Assembly (NCBI RefSeq): GCF_001428505.1
Contig: NZ_LMHU01000006.1
Location: forward strand, 434,712 to 498,711
DNA length: 64,000 nt
Direction of reading: 5' to 3'
From: Terrabacter sp. Root181
Lineage (GTDB): Bacteria > Actinomycetota > Actinomycetes > Actinomycetales > Dermatophilaceae
Within the stretch, counting starts at the first letter, position 1. Each line of letters starts with the position of its first letter. Below, piece after piece: positions 32,268-40,729 of the stretch. The notes under the pieces are model-generated. The model did not search any database. It was not told the origin of the DNA and worked only from the letters and a program-made list of their open reading frames with translations. The translations under genes and the position numbers were made by a program.

Positions 32268-34046
32268 TTACTGGTCGAGCCACACGTCAGTGAGGTCCGG
32301 CATGCCCTTGTTCGGGTTGTTGTGGACGTTCTTGACCTTCGTGCCGAAGACCGAGTTGCCCTTGTCGTTGTTGTCCGGGATGGCCAGGAGGTAGTTCTCC
32401 GTCAGCCACTTGTCCATCTTGCCCCACTCCGGGCCCTGCTCCGTGATGGAGAGGTTCTGGATGCGCTTGATCTCGGCGTCGATCTTGGCGTCGGAGAAGT
32501 TACCGAACGTCGTACCACCCTGCGAGAGGGCGATCGTGCCGATGGTGGGCGGGATGATCGAGTCGGCGGACGGCCAGTCGAAGCACCATCCACGCGGCGA
32601 CTGGAGCATGTTGTACTTGCCCTTGGGGTCGCCGACGATCTTGCGACGCTCGGCTCCGGGGACACCGATGTCCTGAACCTTGAAGCCGGCGGCCTCGAGC
32701 TTCTGCTTGCGGACCTGGTTGACCTTCTGCGCGATGTCGTCGTCGTTCGTGTAGTAGTAGATGAGCTCGAACGGCTTGTCGGGGCCGTAGCCGGCCTTGG
32801 CGAGCATGTCCTTGGCCATCGTCGGGTTGCCGTCGCCCTGACCGTTCATCTTGACGCCCGGCGCAGCCTCGGCCTCGTAGTCGAGGTGACCGGGGATCTG
32901 CGGCGGGATGATCGTGCTGGCCGGCGAGAACGAGTGCGTCGTCTCGCCTCCGGCCTTGTGGATCGAGTCGAAAGGCCACGCCACGGCGATCGCCTTGCGG
33001 ATCTCGAGCGGGATCTTGCGGGCGTCCATGTTGACCATGAGCACGCAGGAGGACGGGCCCTCCTCGAACTGGGCCTTCTTGTCGCCCTCGATCTGCGGGA
33101 TGAGCGAGGAGTCGATGGCGTCCCAGTTGAGGCTCGTGGCGTCGTCACCGTTGGAGGCAAGGATGGCCGTCTGCGTCTTGATGGTGTCGACGCCCCACTT
33201 GAAGTGGAAGCCGTCGGGGTAGTCGTTGCGTGCCGGGTCGGTGGCCGGGTCCCAGTTGGGGTTGCGCTTGAGGACCAGCTCGGTGCCCGGGGTGTACTTG
33301 TCGAACATGTACGGGCCGGTGGCGAGCGGGTGCAGCTGGTAGTCGGCCTTCTTGTCCTTCGCCTCGGGGATCGGCGTGAACTGGTTGAAGGAGACGAAGT
33401 AGGGCAGCGTCTCGAAGCGCTTCTCGAGGTGGAAGACGACGGTCTTGTCGTCGGGGGCCTCGACGCCCTTCCAGCTCTTGTCACCCTTGTAGGGGCCCTG
33501 GTAGTCGGCGCCACCCTTGAAGAACTCGCGCTGGTACGTCGGGCCGTTGGCCGCGAGGTCGGGGTCGAACGAGCGCTTCGCGGCGAAGACGATGTCGGCA
33601 GCCTTGACCGGGGTGCCGTCTTCGTACTTGATGCCGTCCTTGAGCGTGAAGGTCCACGTCAGGCCGTCCTCGGACGCCTTGCCGAGGTCGGTGGCGAGGT
33701 CCGGCACCAGCACCTGCTTGCCGTCGCGGCTGACGTAGGTCGTCAGCGCGCGGTGAGTGAGCGAGAAGATGACGGCCGTGTCCTGGTAGAACTGGTCGCT
33801 CGGGTCCATGTTGGCGGGCACCGTGGAGTAGGGCACCGTGAGGATGCCGCCCTTCTTGGCACCGGGGATCTCCGGGGCGGGGCCCTTGGCGTTGGGGTCG
33901 AGGGCGGCACCCGCCTGGTCGACCGGCGCGTTTCCACCGTTGGTGCCGTTGCCGGCACCGCCGTTGTTGGCGGCAGGCGCGCCGCAGGCCGCGACGAAGC
34001 CGAGGGAAGCCGCGGCTCCCACGGTCAGGACTTTGGTCCAGCGCAT
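32268..34046 (-). CDS. Peptide ABC transporter substrate-binding lipoprotein
   Basis: Extracytoplasmic receptor of the importer, family 5 (SBP_bac_5). The 592 residues start with a lipoprotein signal (KVLTVGAAASLGFVAAC), a Gly/Asn-rich linker to about residue 45, then the fold: GGILTVPYSTVPANMDPSD, LTWTFTLKDGIKYEDGTPV, HPLATGPYMFDKYTPG. ATG 34046 has AGGGAG upstream. It is second in the operon after a permease gene, an unusual order. The stop is TAA. Confidence 0.95.
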   Translation of the reverse strand: MRWTKVLTVGAAASLGFVAACGAPAANNGGAGNGTNGGNAPVDQAGAALDPNAKGPAPEIPGAKKGGILTVPYSTVPANMDPSDQFYQDTAVIFSLTHRALTTYVSRDGKQVLVPDLATDLGKASEDGLTWTFTLKDGIKYEDGTPVKAADIVFAAKRSFDPDLAANGPTYQREFFKGGADYQGPYKGDKSWKGVEAPDDKTVVFHLEKRFETLPYFVSFNQFTPIPEAKDKKADYQLHPLATGPYMFDKYTPGTELVLKRNPNWDPATDPARNDYPDGFHFKWGVDTIKTQTAILASNGDDATSLNWDAIDSSLIPQIEGDKKAQFEEGPSSCVLMVNMDARKIPLEIRKAIAVAWPFDSIHKAGGETTHSFSPASTIIPPQIPGHLDYEAEAAPGVKMNGQGDGNPTMAKDMLAKAGYGPDKPFELIYYYTNDDDIAQKVNQVRKQKLEAAGFKVQDIGVPGAERRKIVGDPKGKYNMLQSPRGWCFDWPSADSIIPPTIGTIALSQGGTTFGNFSDAKIDAEIKRIQNLSITEQGPEWGKMDKWLTENYLLAIPDNNDKGNSVFGTKVKNVHNNPNKGMPDLTDVWLDQ

Positions 34047-34116
34047 TGTTGTTTGCTCCCTTTGTGCTTGTCCCGGCGTTTTGCCGAGAACATCTGATGA
34101 CCGTGACCCGGTGGGG

Positions 34117-35157
34117 TCAGCGGCGGCTGGTGGGGTCGAAGGCGTCGCGGATCGAGTCGCCGAGCAGGCTCAGGGCGAGGACGAGGAGCGACAGGCCGAT
34201 GACCGAGGGCCAGAGCCACAGGGGGTACGTGGCGAAGAGGTTCTGCGCGTCGGCGATGGTGCGGCCCCACGACGCGGTGGGCTCGACGAGACCGGCACCG
34301 AGGTAGCTCAGCGTCGCCTCGTAGGTGATGTAGGCCGGCACGGCGATCGAGGCGGAGACGATGATCGGGCCGACGAGGTTGGGCAGGATCTCGCGGAAGA
34401 GGATCGAGCGGGTCGGCACGCCGATGGCGCGTGCGGCCTGGACGAACTCGCGCTCGCGCAGGCTCTTGACCTCGCCGCGCACGAGTCGCGCCAGCCCCAT
34501 CCACCCGAAGACGACGAGGATGACGATGAGGACCCAGAAGCGGATCGCGGAGGTCTCCTCGGGCGTGAGGTCGCTGCCGGCCGCGATGCGCTTCTGCATG
34601 ATCGGGATGATGGCGAGCACGAGCAGCAGGATCGGCAGCGACAGGAAGAAGTCGATGATCCAGGAGATGACCTTGTCGGAGGCGCCACCGAGGTAGCCGC
34701 CGACGAGCCCGAGGGTCACGCCGATGATCGTCGAGGCGAACGCCGCGACGAAGCCGATGATGAGCGAGGGGCGCGCGCCGTAGGCCCAGCGGGCGAAGAG
34801 GTCACGACCGAGTCGCGGCTCGACGCCGAGCCAGTGGGCCGAGCTGGCCCCGACGGTCGGCAGGCCGTTGAAGTCGACGAGCTCCGTGTGCACCGTGCTC
34901 GGGTCGGCCTTGGCCCCGGTGATGGGGTCGACGGCCTCGAGGGAGACGAGGAACGGGGCGAAGATCGCGATGAGGAGGAACAGCAGGATGATGACGGCGC
35001 AGACGACCGCGACCTTGTCCCGCTTGAGCCGGGCCCAGGCCACCTGACCGGGAGAACGGCCCGTGCGGACGTCCTGGGTCTCGGGGGCCGTCGTCGAAGC
35101 CGTCTCCTCGGATTCCTCGGTCAGCATGGCCGCTGAGGGCTCCGGCATTGCGTTCAA
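34117..35157 (-). CDS. Oligopeptide ABC transporter permease (OppC type)
   Basis: Permease of 346 residues with an N-terminal OppC_N helix after a cytosolic tail of about 45 residues, then five more helices. The EAA loop reads REFVQAARAIGVPTRSILFRE. The TTG at 35157 is the better start: GGAGA lies 7 bases upstream, whereas the ATG at 35148 has it too far away. First gene of the operon, followed after 70 bases by the binding protein. Confidence 0.93.
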   Translation of the reverse strand: MNAMPEPSAAMLTEESEETASTTAPETQDVRTGRSPGQVAWARLKRDKVAVVCAVIILLFLLIAIFAPFLVSLEAVDPITGAKADPSTVHTELVDFNGLPTVGASSAHWLGVEPRLGRDLFARWAYGARPSLIIGFVAAFASTIIGVTLGLVGGYLGGASDKVISWIIDFFLSLPILLLVLAIIPIMQKRIAAGSDLTPEETSAIRFWVLIVILVVFGWMGLARLVRGEVKSLREREFVQAARAIGVPTRSILFREILPNLVGPIIVSASIAVPAYITYEATLSYLGAGLVEPTASWGRTIADAQNLFATYPLWLWPSVIGLSLLVLALSLLGDSIRDAFDPTSRR

Positions 35158-35266
35158 CGCGTTGTCTCCATCCTTGTGGGATCACATCCGGCCGGGGTTT
35201 CGTCACCCGGACCGCCCTCGGAGGCACACCAGATGATCCGGATGCCACCCCCGCCGGGACGTCGTG

Positions 35267-35295
35267 AGCCTGCCACACAGTTTCGCGCTGTCCAA
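35267..35295 (-). promoter_or_regulatory. Putative promoter of the oligopeptide ABC operon
   Basis: TTGGAC, a 17-base spacer and CAGGCT on the minus strand, about 110 bases upstream of OppC in the 260-base gap 35158-35417. The rest of the gap shows no gene. Pattern match only. Confidence 0.35.
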
Positions 35296-35417
35296 GCATC
35301 GAGACGTGCATGGATGACAAATCGTTACCGAGCACCACGTCCGGCCACACATTGTTCGTCCACGCCCTGCGGACCCGAAACATTGCCCGACGACGCAGGC
35401 GTGAGCGGCCCCTCCGG

Positions 35418-36821
35418 TCACTCCCCGCGCGTGCGCACCAGACGTCCCGCGAGCCATTCCCAGCGCGTCCGGAGGCGCTCCTCGAACCCGCGGTCCGTGG
35501 GCCGGTAGTAGCTGACGGCGTCGTGCAGGTCGTCGGGGAGGTACTGCTGCGCGGCGACCCCGTCGGGCTCGTCGTGCGCGTAGACGTACCCCTTGCCGTG
35601 ACCGAGCCGCTCGGCGCCCGCGTAGCCGCTCCCCCGCAGGTGCGGGGGGACGGCGCCGCCACGGCCCGCGCGCACGTCCGCGATCGCCTCGTTGATCCCG
35701 AGGTATGCCGCGTTGGACTTGGGTGCCATGGCGTTGTGCACGACCGCCTGGGCGAGGATGATCCGCGCCTCGGGCATGCCGATCTGGGCCACCGCGTGCA
35801 TCGCCGCCACGGCGGTCTGCAGGGCGGTGGGGTCGCCCATGCCGACGTCCTCGCTGGCGGAGATGACGATGCGGCGGGCGATGAAGCGGGGGTCCTCCCC
35901 CGCCTCGAGCATCCGCGCGAGGTAGTGCAGGGCGGCGTCGACGTCACTCCCCCGCATCGACTTGATGAGCGCGCTCGCGACGTCGTAGTGCTGGTCGCCG
36001 GCGCGGTCGTAGCGGACGGCCGCCTGGGCGACGGCCTGCTCGACGTCGGCCAGGGTGATCCCGACGGGGTCGTCGGACGTCCGGCCCGCGGGCTGGGCGT
36101 CGAGCGCGACCCCGGCGGCGGCCTCGAGGGAGGTCAGCGCCCGACGCGCGTCGCCGCCGGCGATCCGCACGAGGTGGTCGGTGGCGTCGGCGGCGAGGGT
36201 GTGCGCGCCGTCGAACCCGCGCTCGTCGGTGAGCGCGGCTGCGAGGAGCTCGGCGATCTCACCGTCGGACAGCGACTCGAGCGTGACGAGCACCGACCGC
36301 GACAGCAGGGGCGCGATGATGCTGAACGAGGGGTTCTCGGTCGTCGCCGCGACGAGGATGACGGTGCGGTTCTCGACGCCCGGGAGCAGCGCGTCCTGCT
36401 GGGCCTTGGTGAAGCGGTGGATCTCGTCGAGGAAGAGCACGGTCTGGCGGGCGTAGAGGTCACGCTCCCGGACGGCCGACTCCATGACCGAGCGGACGTC
36501 CTTGACACCGGCCGTGACGGCCGAGAGCTCGACGAAGCGGCGTTCGGCGGCTGTCGCGGCGAGGTGGGCGAGCGTCGTCTTGCCCGTGCCCGGCGGCCCC
36601 CAGAGGATCGCCGACAACGGACCCGCGGCCCCGCCGGAGCCCTCGATGAGCCGGCGCAGCGGGCTGCCCGGACGCAGCACCTTCGCCTGGCCCCGGACCT
36701 CGTCGAGGGTGCGCGGGCGCATCCGGACGGCGAGCGGGGCGACGCCGGCCGATGCGGGCTGCTCGCCGCGCTCGGCGGCGGAGGCCGCACCGAAGAGGTC
36801 CTCCGTGCTGTTCGACATCAC
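35418..36821 (-). CDS. rarA: Replication-associated recombination protein A (RarA/MgsA)
   Basis: AAA+ ATPase of the clamp-loader family that acts at stalled replication forks. The 467 residues have Walker [10 protein letters not shown] at 75-83, Walker [13 protein letters not shown] near 128-139, sensor TTENPSF, and the C-terminal tetramerisation region (AHYxR-like [20 protein letters not shown]). GTG 36821 is favoured over the adjacent ATG because TAGCCT lies 6 bases upstream (leaderless). It diverges from an MMPL gene only 17 bases away. Confidence 0.95.
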   Translation of the reverse strand: MMSNSTEDLFGAASAAERGEQPASAGVAPLAVRMRPRTLDEVRGQAKVLRPGSPLRRLIEGSGGAAGPLSAILWGPPGTGKTTLAHLAATAAERRFVELSAVTAGVKDVRSVMESAVRERDLYARQTVLFLDEIHRFTKAQQDALLPGVENRTVILVAATTENPSFSIIAPLLSRSVLVTLESLSDGEIAELLAAALTDERGFDGAHTLAADATDHLVRIAGGDARRALTSLEAAAGVALDAQPAGRTSDDPVGITLADVEQAVAQAAVRYDRAGDQHYDVASALIKSMRGSDVDAALHYLARMLEAGEDPRFIARRIVISASEDVGMGDPTALQTAVAAMHAVAQIGMPEARIILAQAVVHNAMAPKSNAAYLGINEAIADVRAGRGGAVPPHLRGSGYAGAERLGHGKGYVYAHDEPDGVAAQQYLPDDLHDAVSYYRPTDRGFEERLRTRWEWLAGRLVRTRGE

Positions 36822-36827
36822 TGTGGA

Positions 36828-36833
36828 AGGCTA
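36828..36833 (-). promoter_or_regulatory. -10 box TAGCCT of rarA, inside the MMPL gene leader
   Basis: Six bases separate TAGCCT from the rarA GTG. The box lies in the 17 bases between two divergent start codons, where the MMPL ribosome site (GGAAGG) also sits. Confidence 0.45.
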
Positions 36834-36838
36834 TCCGC

Positions 36839-39031
36839 GTGCAGAACCCCTCACCCGCGGGCCCGCCGCGCACCCGGCTGGCCCGTCTCGGCGGACTCAT
36901 CGCGCGGCACCCGCGCACCTGGGTGGCGGCCTGGGCCGTCATCGCCATCGCGTGCTTCGCCGTCGCGGTCGGTGGCGTGACCGGGGAGTCGCTCTTCGAG
37001 CGGCTGCACTCCGGCGCCCCGACCGTCGAGTCCGAGTCCTCCCGGGCCCAGGACGTCATCGCCGAGAGCCAGCCGGCGCTCGAGACCCTGACGATGCAGG
37101 TGACCGGCGCCGACCTCACCGATGCGGCGACGGTGCAGGCCGGCGCGTCCGCGACCCGTGAGGTCGCACAGGTCCCGGGTGTCAAGACCGTGCGGTCTCC
37201 GCTGCTCGCACCGGGCGGCGTCACCGACCCGTCCGTGGCGCCGTTGCTCAAGGGCGGGACCCCGGCCGCGGGCGGTTTCGTCACCGTCGTCGACTTCGAG
37301 CCCGGCCTCGACAAGGCAGCCCAGGACGCGGCCGAGACGCAGGCCGAGACGCGGCTGCTGGCCGTCGCGACGAGCATGGACGCCCAAGGGTCCGTGGGTA
37401 GCACGAGCAAGGTCATCGAGGCCATCACGACGACCGTCGAGCGCGACCTGCTCCGGGGCGAGGGCATCGCCCTGCCGCTCACCTTCATCGTCATGTTCTT
37501 CGTCTTCGGCGGCTTCGTCGCCGCGGGCATGCCGGTCGTCGGTGCCGTCGTCTCGATCGGCGGGGCCCTGCTCTCGCTCTTCGTCTTCTCCCACGTGGTC
37601 GAGCTCGACGCGACGGTCGTCAACATCGTCACCCTGCTCGGCCTCGGCCTCTCCATCGACTACGGCCTCCTGACGGTGAGCCGCTTCCGCGAGGAGCTCG
37701 CCCACCGCGAGCACGAGGTGCCGACGCGCGAGGAGGTCGCGCACGCGGCCGAGCGGACCGTGGCGACGGCGGGCCGCACCGTCCTCTTCTCCGGCCTGAC
37801 CGTGGCGATCGCCCTCGCCGGCCTGCTCGTCTTCGAGGCGTCGATCATGCGCGCCATCGGGGTGGCCGGGGTCAGCGTCGTCCTCGTCGCGATGGTCGTC
37901 GCCATCACGCTCGTGCCCGCACTCTGCGTCGTGGGCGCAAAACGCCTGTCCCGCAAGGCCGTCGAGCCGACGTCCGACGTCGGCTTCTTCTCCCGGCTGG
38001 CCGTCGGGGTGCAGCGCCGACCCGTGATCGTCATCGTCGGGGTCGTCGTCGTCCTCGTGACGCTGGCGCTGCCCACCTTGTCGATGAAGCTCACCTCGTC
38101 GGGCACCGAGCTGCTCCCGAAGGACGCGCCCCAGCGGGTCTTCTTCGAGCTGCTCGACCGGGACTACCCCGCACTCTCCGCCCCGGAGGTGACCGTCGTC
38201 GCCCGGACGGCCGACACCGCCGCCGTTACGGCGTGGGCCCAGCAGTTCCGCAGCAGTCCGGGTGTGGAGGCCGTCGTCGTCCGTCCGCTCGGGAGCACCG
38301 ACCAGCGCGTCGACATCCGCGTCGCCGGGCGTCCGACGTCCGACGAGGCCCAGGACCTCGTGACGACGATCCGCGGGACGAGCGCACCCTTCGTGACGTT
38401 GACGACGGGGCAGGCCGCGGGACAGATCGACTTCCTCGACTCGATGTCCGCCCGCGCTCCGTACGCCGTGGCTCTCGTCGTGCTCGGCACGTTCGTCCTG
38501 CTCTTCCTCATGACAGGGTCGGTCGTCCTGCCGGTCAAGGCACTGCTGCTCAACGTCATCTCGCTCGGCGCCGCGCTCGGCGTCGTCGTGTGGATCTTCC
38601 AGGAGGGCCACCTCGAGGGCCTCCTCGGGTTCACCTCGGTCGGCGCGATCGAGTCGATGGTGCCGTTCCTCGTGCTCGCCTTCGGGTTCGGCCTGTCGAT
38701 GGACTACGAGGTGTTCCTGCTCTCCCGGATCGTCGAGTTCCACCGGCACGGTGCCGGCAACGACCGCGCGGTCTCGCTCGGCCTCCAGCGAACGGGCCGC
38801 ATCATCACGTCGGCGGCGCTGCTCATCGTCATCGTCTTCGGCGGCTTCGTCGCCGGCGACATCCTCATCATCAAGGAGATGGGCGTGGCGCTCGTCGCGG
38901 CCGTCGCCATCGACGCGACGCTGGTGCGCATGCTGCTCGTCCCCGCGACGATGACGGTGCTCGGCCGATGGAACTGGTGGGCCCCCGGGCCACTGCGCCG
39001 CCTCCACGACCGGTTCGGGATCACGGAGTGA
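36839..39031 (+). CDS. MMPL family RND transporter
   Basis: Proton-driven membrane exporter; relatives move lipids or drugs. The 730 residues comprise two halves, each a membrane helix, an external domain of about 130 residues and a five-helix bundle. The proton-relay Asp-Tyr pairs are in SIDYGLL (near 270) and SMDYEVF (near 620). GTG 36839 has GGAAGG about 9 bases upstream. The last bases overlap a GNAT gene. The cargo is unknown; a short C-terminus distinguishes it from MmpL3. Confidence 0.9.
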   Translation: MQNPSPAGPPRTRLARLGGLIARHPRTWVAAWAVIAIACFAVAVGGVTGESLFERLHSGAPTVESESSRAQDVIAESQPALETLTMQVTGADLTDAATVQAGASATREVAQVPGVKTVRSPLLAPGGVTDPSVAPLLKGGTPAAGGFVTVVDFEPGLDKAAQDAAETQAETRLLAVATSMDAQGSVGSTSKVIEAITTTVERDLLRGEGIALPLTFIVMFFVFGGFVAAGMPVVGAVVSIGGALLSLFVFSHVVELDATVVNIVTLLGLGLSIDYGLLTVSRFREELAHREHEVPTREEVAHAAERTVATAGRTVLFSGLTVAIALAGLLVFEASIMRAIGVAGVSVVLVAMVVAITLVPALCVVGAKRLSRKAVEPTSDVGFFSRLAVGVQRRPVIVIVGVVVVLVTLALPTLSMKLTSSGTELLPKDAPQRVFFELLDRDYPALSAPEVTVVARTADTAAVTAWAQQFRSSPGVEAVVVRPLGSTDQRVDIRVAGRPTSDEAQDLVTTIRGTSAPFVTLTTGQAAGQIDFLDSMSARAPYAVALVVLGTFVLLFLMTGSVVLPVKALLLNVISLGAALGVVVWIFQEGHLEGLLGFTSVGAIESMVPFLVLAFGFGLSMDYEVFLLSRIVEFHRHGAGNDRAVSLGLQRTGRIITSAALLIVIVFGGFVAGDILIIKEMGVALVAAVAIDATLVRMLLVPATMTVLGRWNWWAPGPLRRLHDRFGITE

Positions 39032-39792
39032 CCGCCGTCGTCAGCGCGCACGGTCTCGACGACCTGCTTGACGCGACCGGTCGCCACCCCTTCGTCAGGT
39101 GGGAGGTCACCGACGACCTGGCCACGACCTGGTGGAGCTCGGCCGACGCCGTCGCCTTCCAGCGCACCCGCAAGGCCGTGCGCCGCACCGTGAACGTCCT
39201 CGGTGGCGACGACGGGGTCACGGCGCTGCTCGACCACCTGCCGGAGATCGCGCAGACGGTCTCCCCCGGACGTCGCGCCTTCTCGGTCACCGTGCCGCAG
39301 CACCTCGAGCCACGGCTGCGCGAGCGCTACCGCGTCATGGACGGAGGTGACTGGGAGTGGTTCCACACGACCACCGCCCCGGAGGAGCATCCGTCGCACG
39401 AGCAGGTGGTCGTCCTCGACGACGTCGCGCGGGGCGACGAGGTGCGCGCGTTCCTCGAGGCGCACTCCCCCACGGCCGACACCGAGCCCGGCGGGGGCGA
39501 CCGTTGGTTTGCGGTCGAGGACCGCGACGGTGCGCTCCGCGCGGTCGCCGCCTGGGGCACGACGCGTGGCGGGGCGCCGCACCTGTCGTCCGTGGCCGTC
39601 GACGCGCGGCTGCGCGGTCAGGGCCTCGGCCGCACCATCGTCGGCGCGGTCACCCGCCTGGCCGTCGCCGAGACAGGTGTCTGCACCCTCGGGATGTACT
39701 CGCACAACGCGGTCGCGCGTGGGCTCTACGCGTCCCTCGGCTACGACCGGCTCTGCGCCTGGTCGAGCCGCCCGGTCGTCATCGACCACTGA
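39028..39792 (+). CDS. GNAT family N-acetyltransferase
   Basis: Acetyl-CoA dependent transferase with unknown acceptor. The 254 residues have an N-terminal domain of about 110 residues without a recognised match. A C-terminal GNAT fold follows: LSSVAVDARLRGQGLGRTIV holds the acetyl-CoA pyrophosphate loop RGQGLG, and GMYSHNAVARGLYASLGY is motif B. GTG 39028 overlaps the MMPL stop (GTGA), so it is translationally coupled to the transporter and may modify its cargo or a related small molecule, which is inference. Confidence 0.85.
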   Translation: MTAVVSAHGLDDLLDATGRHPFVRWEVTDDLATTWWSSADAVAFQRTRKAVRRTVNVLGGDDGVTALLDHLPEIAQTVSPGRRAFSVTVPQHLEPRLRERYRVMDGGDWEWFHTTTAPEEHPSHEQVVVLDDVARGDEVRAFLEAHSPTADTEPGGGDRWFAVEDRDGALRAVAAWGTTRGGAPHLSSVAVDARLRGQGLGRTIVGAVTRLAVAETGVCTLGMYSHNAVARGLYASLGYDRLCAWSSRPVVIDH

Positions 39793-39808
39793 CCGGGCGG
39801 CCTCGGCC

Positions 39809-40243
39809 TCAGGCGAAGTCGGCGGCCACGACCTTCCGGTCGGCCTCCTGTACGAGGACGATCCAGTTGCCCGAGTTGTCGCGGCACACGGCCTCGGTGC
39901 CGTAGGGCCGGGCCGACGGAGGCTGGAGGAACTCGACGCCCTTCGCCGTCAGGTCGGCGTAGGTCTTCTCGCAGTCGTCGACCGAGAGGCCGAGCCCGTT
40001 GAGGCCGCCGGCGTCGAGGGCCCGCTTCATCGCCGTGACGAGCTCGTCGGAGAAGGGGGGTCCGGGGATCGCGAGGCTGACCTGCAGCTCCGGCTGGCTC
40101 GGGTGCACGACGGTGCACCAGCGGTAGCCGTCGCCGAGGGTGATGTCGTCCTTCTCCTCGAACCCGAGGACGTCGACGTAGAAGCGCTTGGACTCGTCGA
40201 TGTCCTTCACGAAGACGCTGACGATGGAGATGTTGGTGATCAT
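39809..40243 (-). CDS. VOC (glyoxalase/bleomycin resistance fold) protein
   Basis: 144 residues with two beta-alpha-beta-beta-beta modules of the vicinal oxygen chelate superfamily: VSVFVKDIDESKRFYVDVLGFE at the start and CRDNSGNWIVLVQEA near the end. It looks like the small glyoxalase-like enzymes; substrate unknown. It lies 9 bases after an AraC regulator gene and has its own -10 box TAGCGT made from that gene's stop codon, 6 bases from ATG 40243. Confidence 0.88.
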   Translation of the reverse strand: MITNISIVSVFVKDIDESKRFYVDVLGFEEKDDITLGDGYRWCTVVHPSQPELQVSLAIPGPPFSDELVTAMKRALDAGGLNGLGLSVDDCEKTYADLTAKGVEFLQPPSARPYGTEAVCRDNSGNWIVLVQEADRKVVAADFA

Positions 40244-40249
40244 GGGTCC

Positions 40250-40255
40250 ACGCTA
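40250..40255 (-). promoter_or_regulatory. -10 box TAGCGT overlapping the AraC gene stop
   Basis: The TAG stop of the regulator gene starts TAGCGT; six bases later comes the VOC ATG. A possible internal leaderless promoter. Confidence 0.45.
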
Positions 40256-40705
40256 GGACGGCCCGGACGGCCCGCGCTTCTCCTGGGTTGCGGAGCCTTC
40301 GACGAGACCCCACATGAACATGAGGCAGCCCGGGATGTGCGGCGCACCCGTGGCGGCATACCTCGCCTGGAACTCGCTCGGGCTCTCCCCCACGACGGCC
40401 CGGAACCGGCTGCTGAAGGAGCCCAGGCTCGAGAAGCCGACCGCGTGGCACACCTCGGTGACCGTGAGGTTGGTGGCCCGGAGCAGGTCCTGGGCCCGCT
40501 CGATGCGCCGACGCGAGACGTACTCGGTTGGTGTCACGCCGTACGTCGTGCGGAAGAGCCGGAGGAAGTGGTACTTCGACAGGCGCGCCTCGGCGGCGAG
40601 CGCGTCGAGGTCGAGCGGCTCGGCGTAGTGCCGGTCGGCGTGGTCGCGGGCGCGGCGCAGGTGGACCAGCACGTCATCGGGCGCGCGTCGCTCCGTCGTG
40701 GTCAC
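40253..40705 (-). CDS. AraC family transcriptional regulator (DNA-binding domain only)
   Basis: 150 residues, essentially just the double helix-turn-helix: LDALAAEARLSKYHFLRLFR and TEVCHAVGFSSLGSFSSRFR, followed by GESPSEFQARY. There is no sensor domain, as in SoxS-like short members. GTG 40705. A tail of about 30 residues after the domain has MFMWG. It probably controls the VOC gene next to it; the effector is unknown. Confidence 0.9.
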   Translation of the reverse strand: MTTTERRAPDDVLVHLRRARDHADRHYAEPLDLDALAAEARLSKYHFLRLFRTTYGVTPTEYVSRRRIERAQDLLRATNLTVTEVCHAVGFSSLGSFSSRFRAVVGESPSEFQARYAATGAPHIPGCLMFMWGLVEGSATQEKRGPSGPS

Positions 40706-40729
40706 CCGCTCATTCTCGCCCTCCGCGCC

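Noticed and set aside
36752-36838. Upstream extension of the MMPL gene
   Set aside because: The extra codons are Arg-rich and lie antisense to rarA; GTG 36839 has a good ribosome site.
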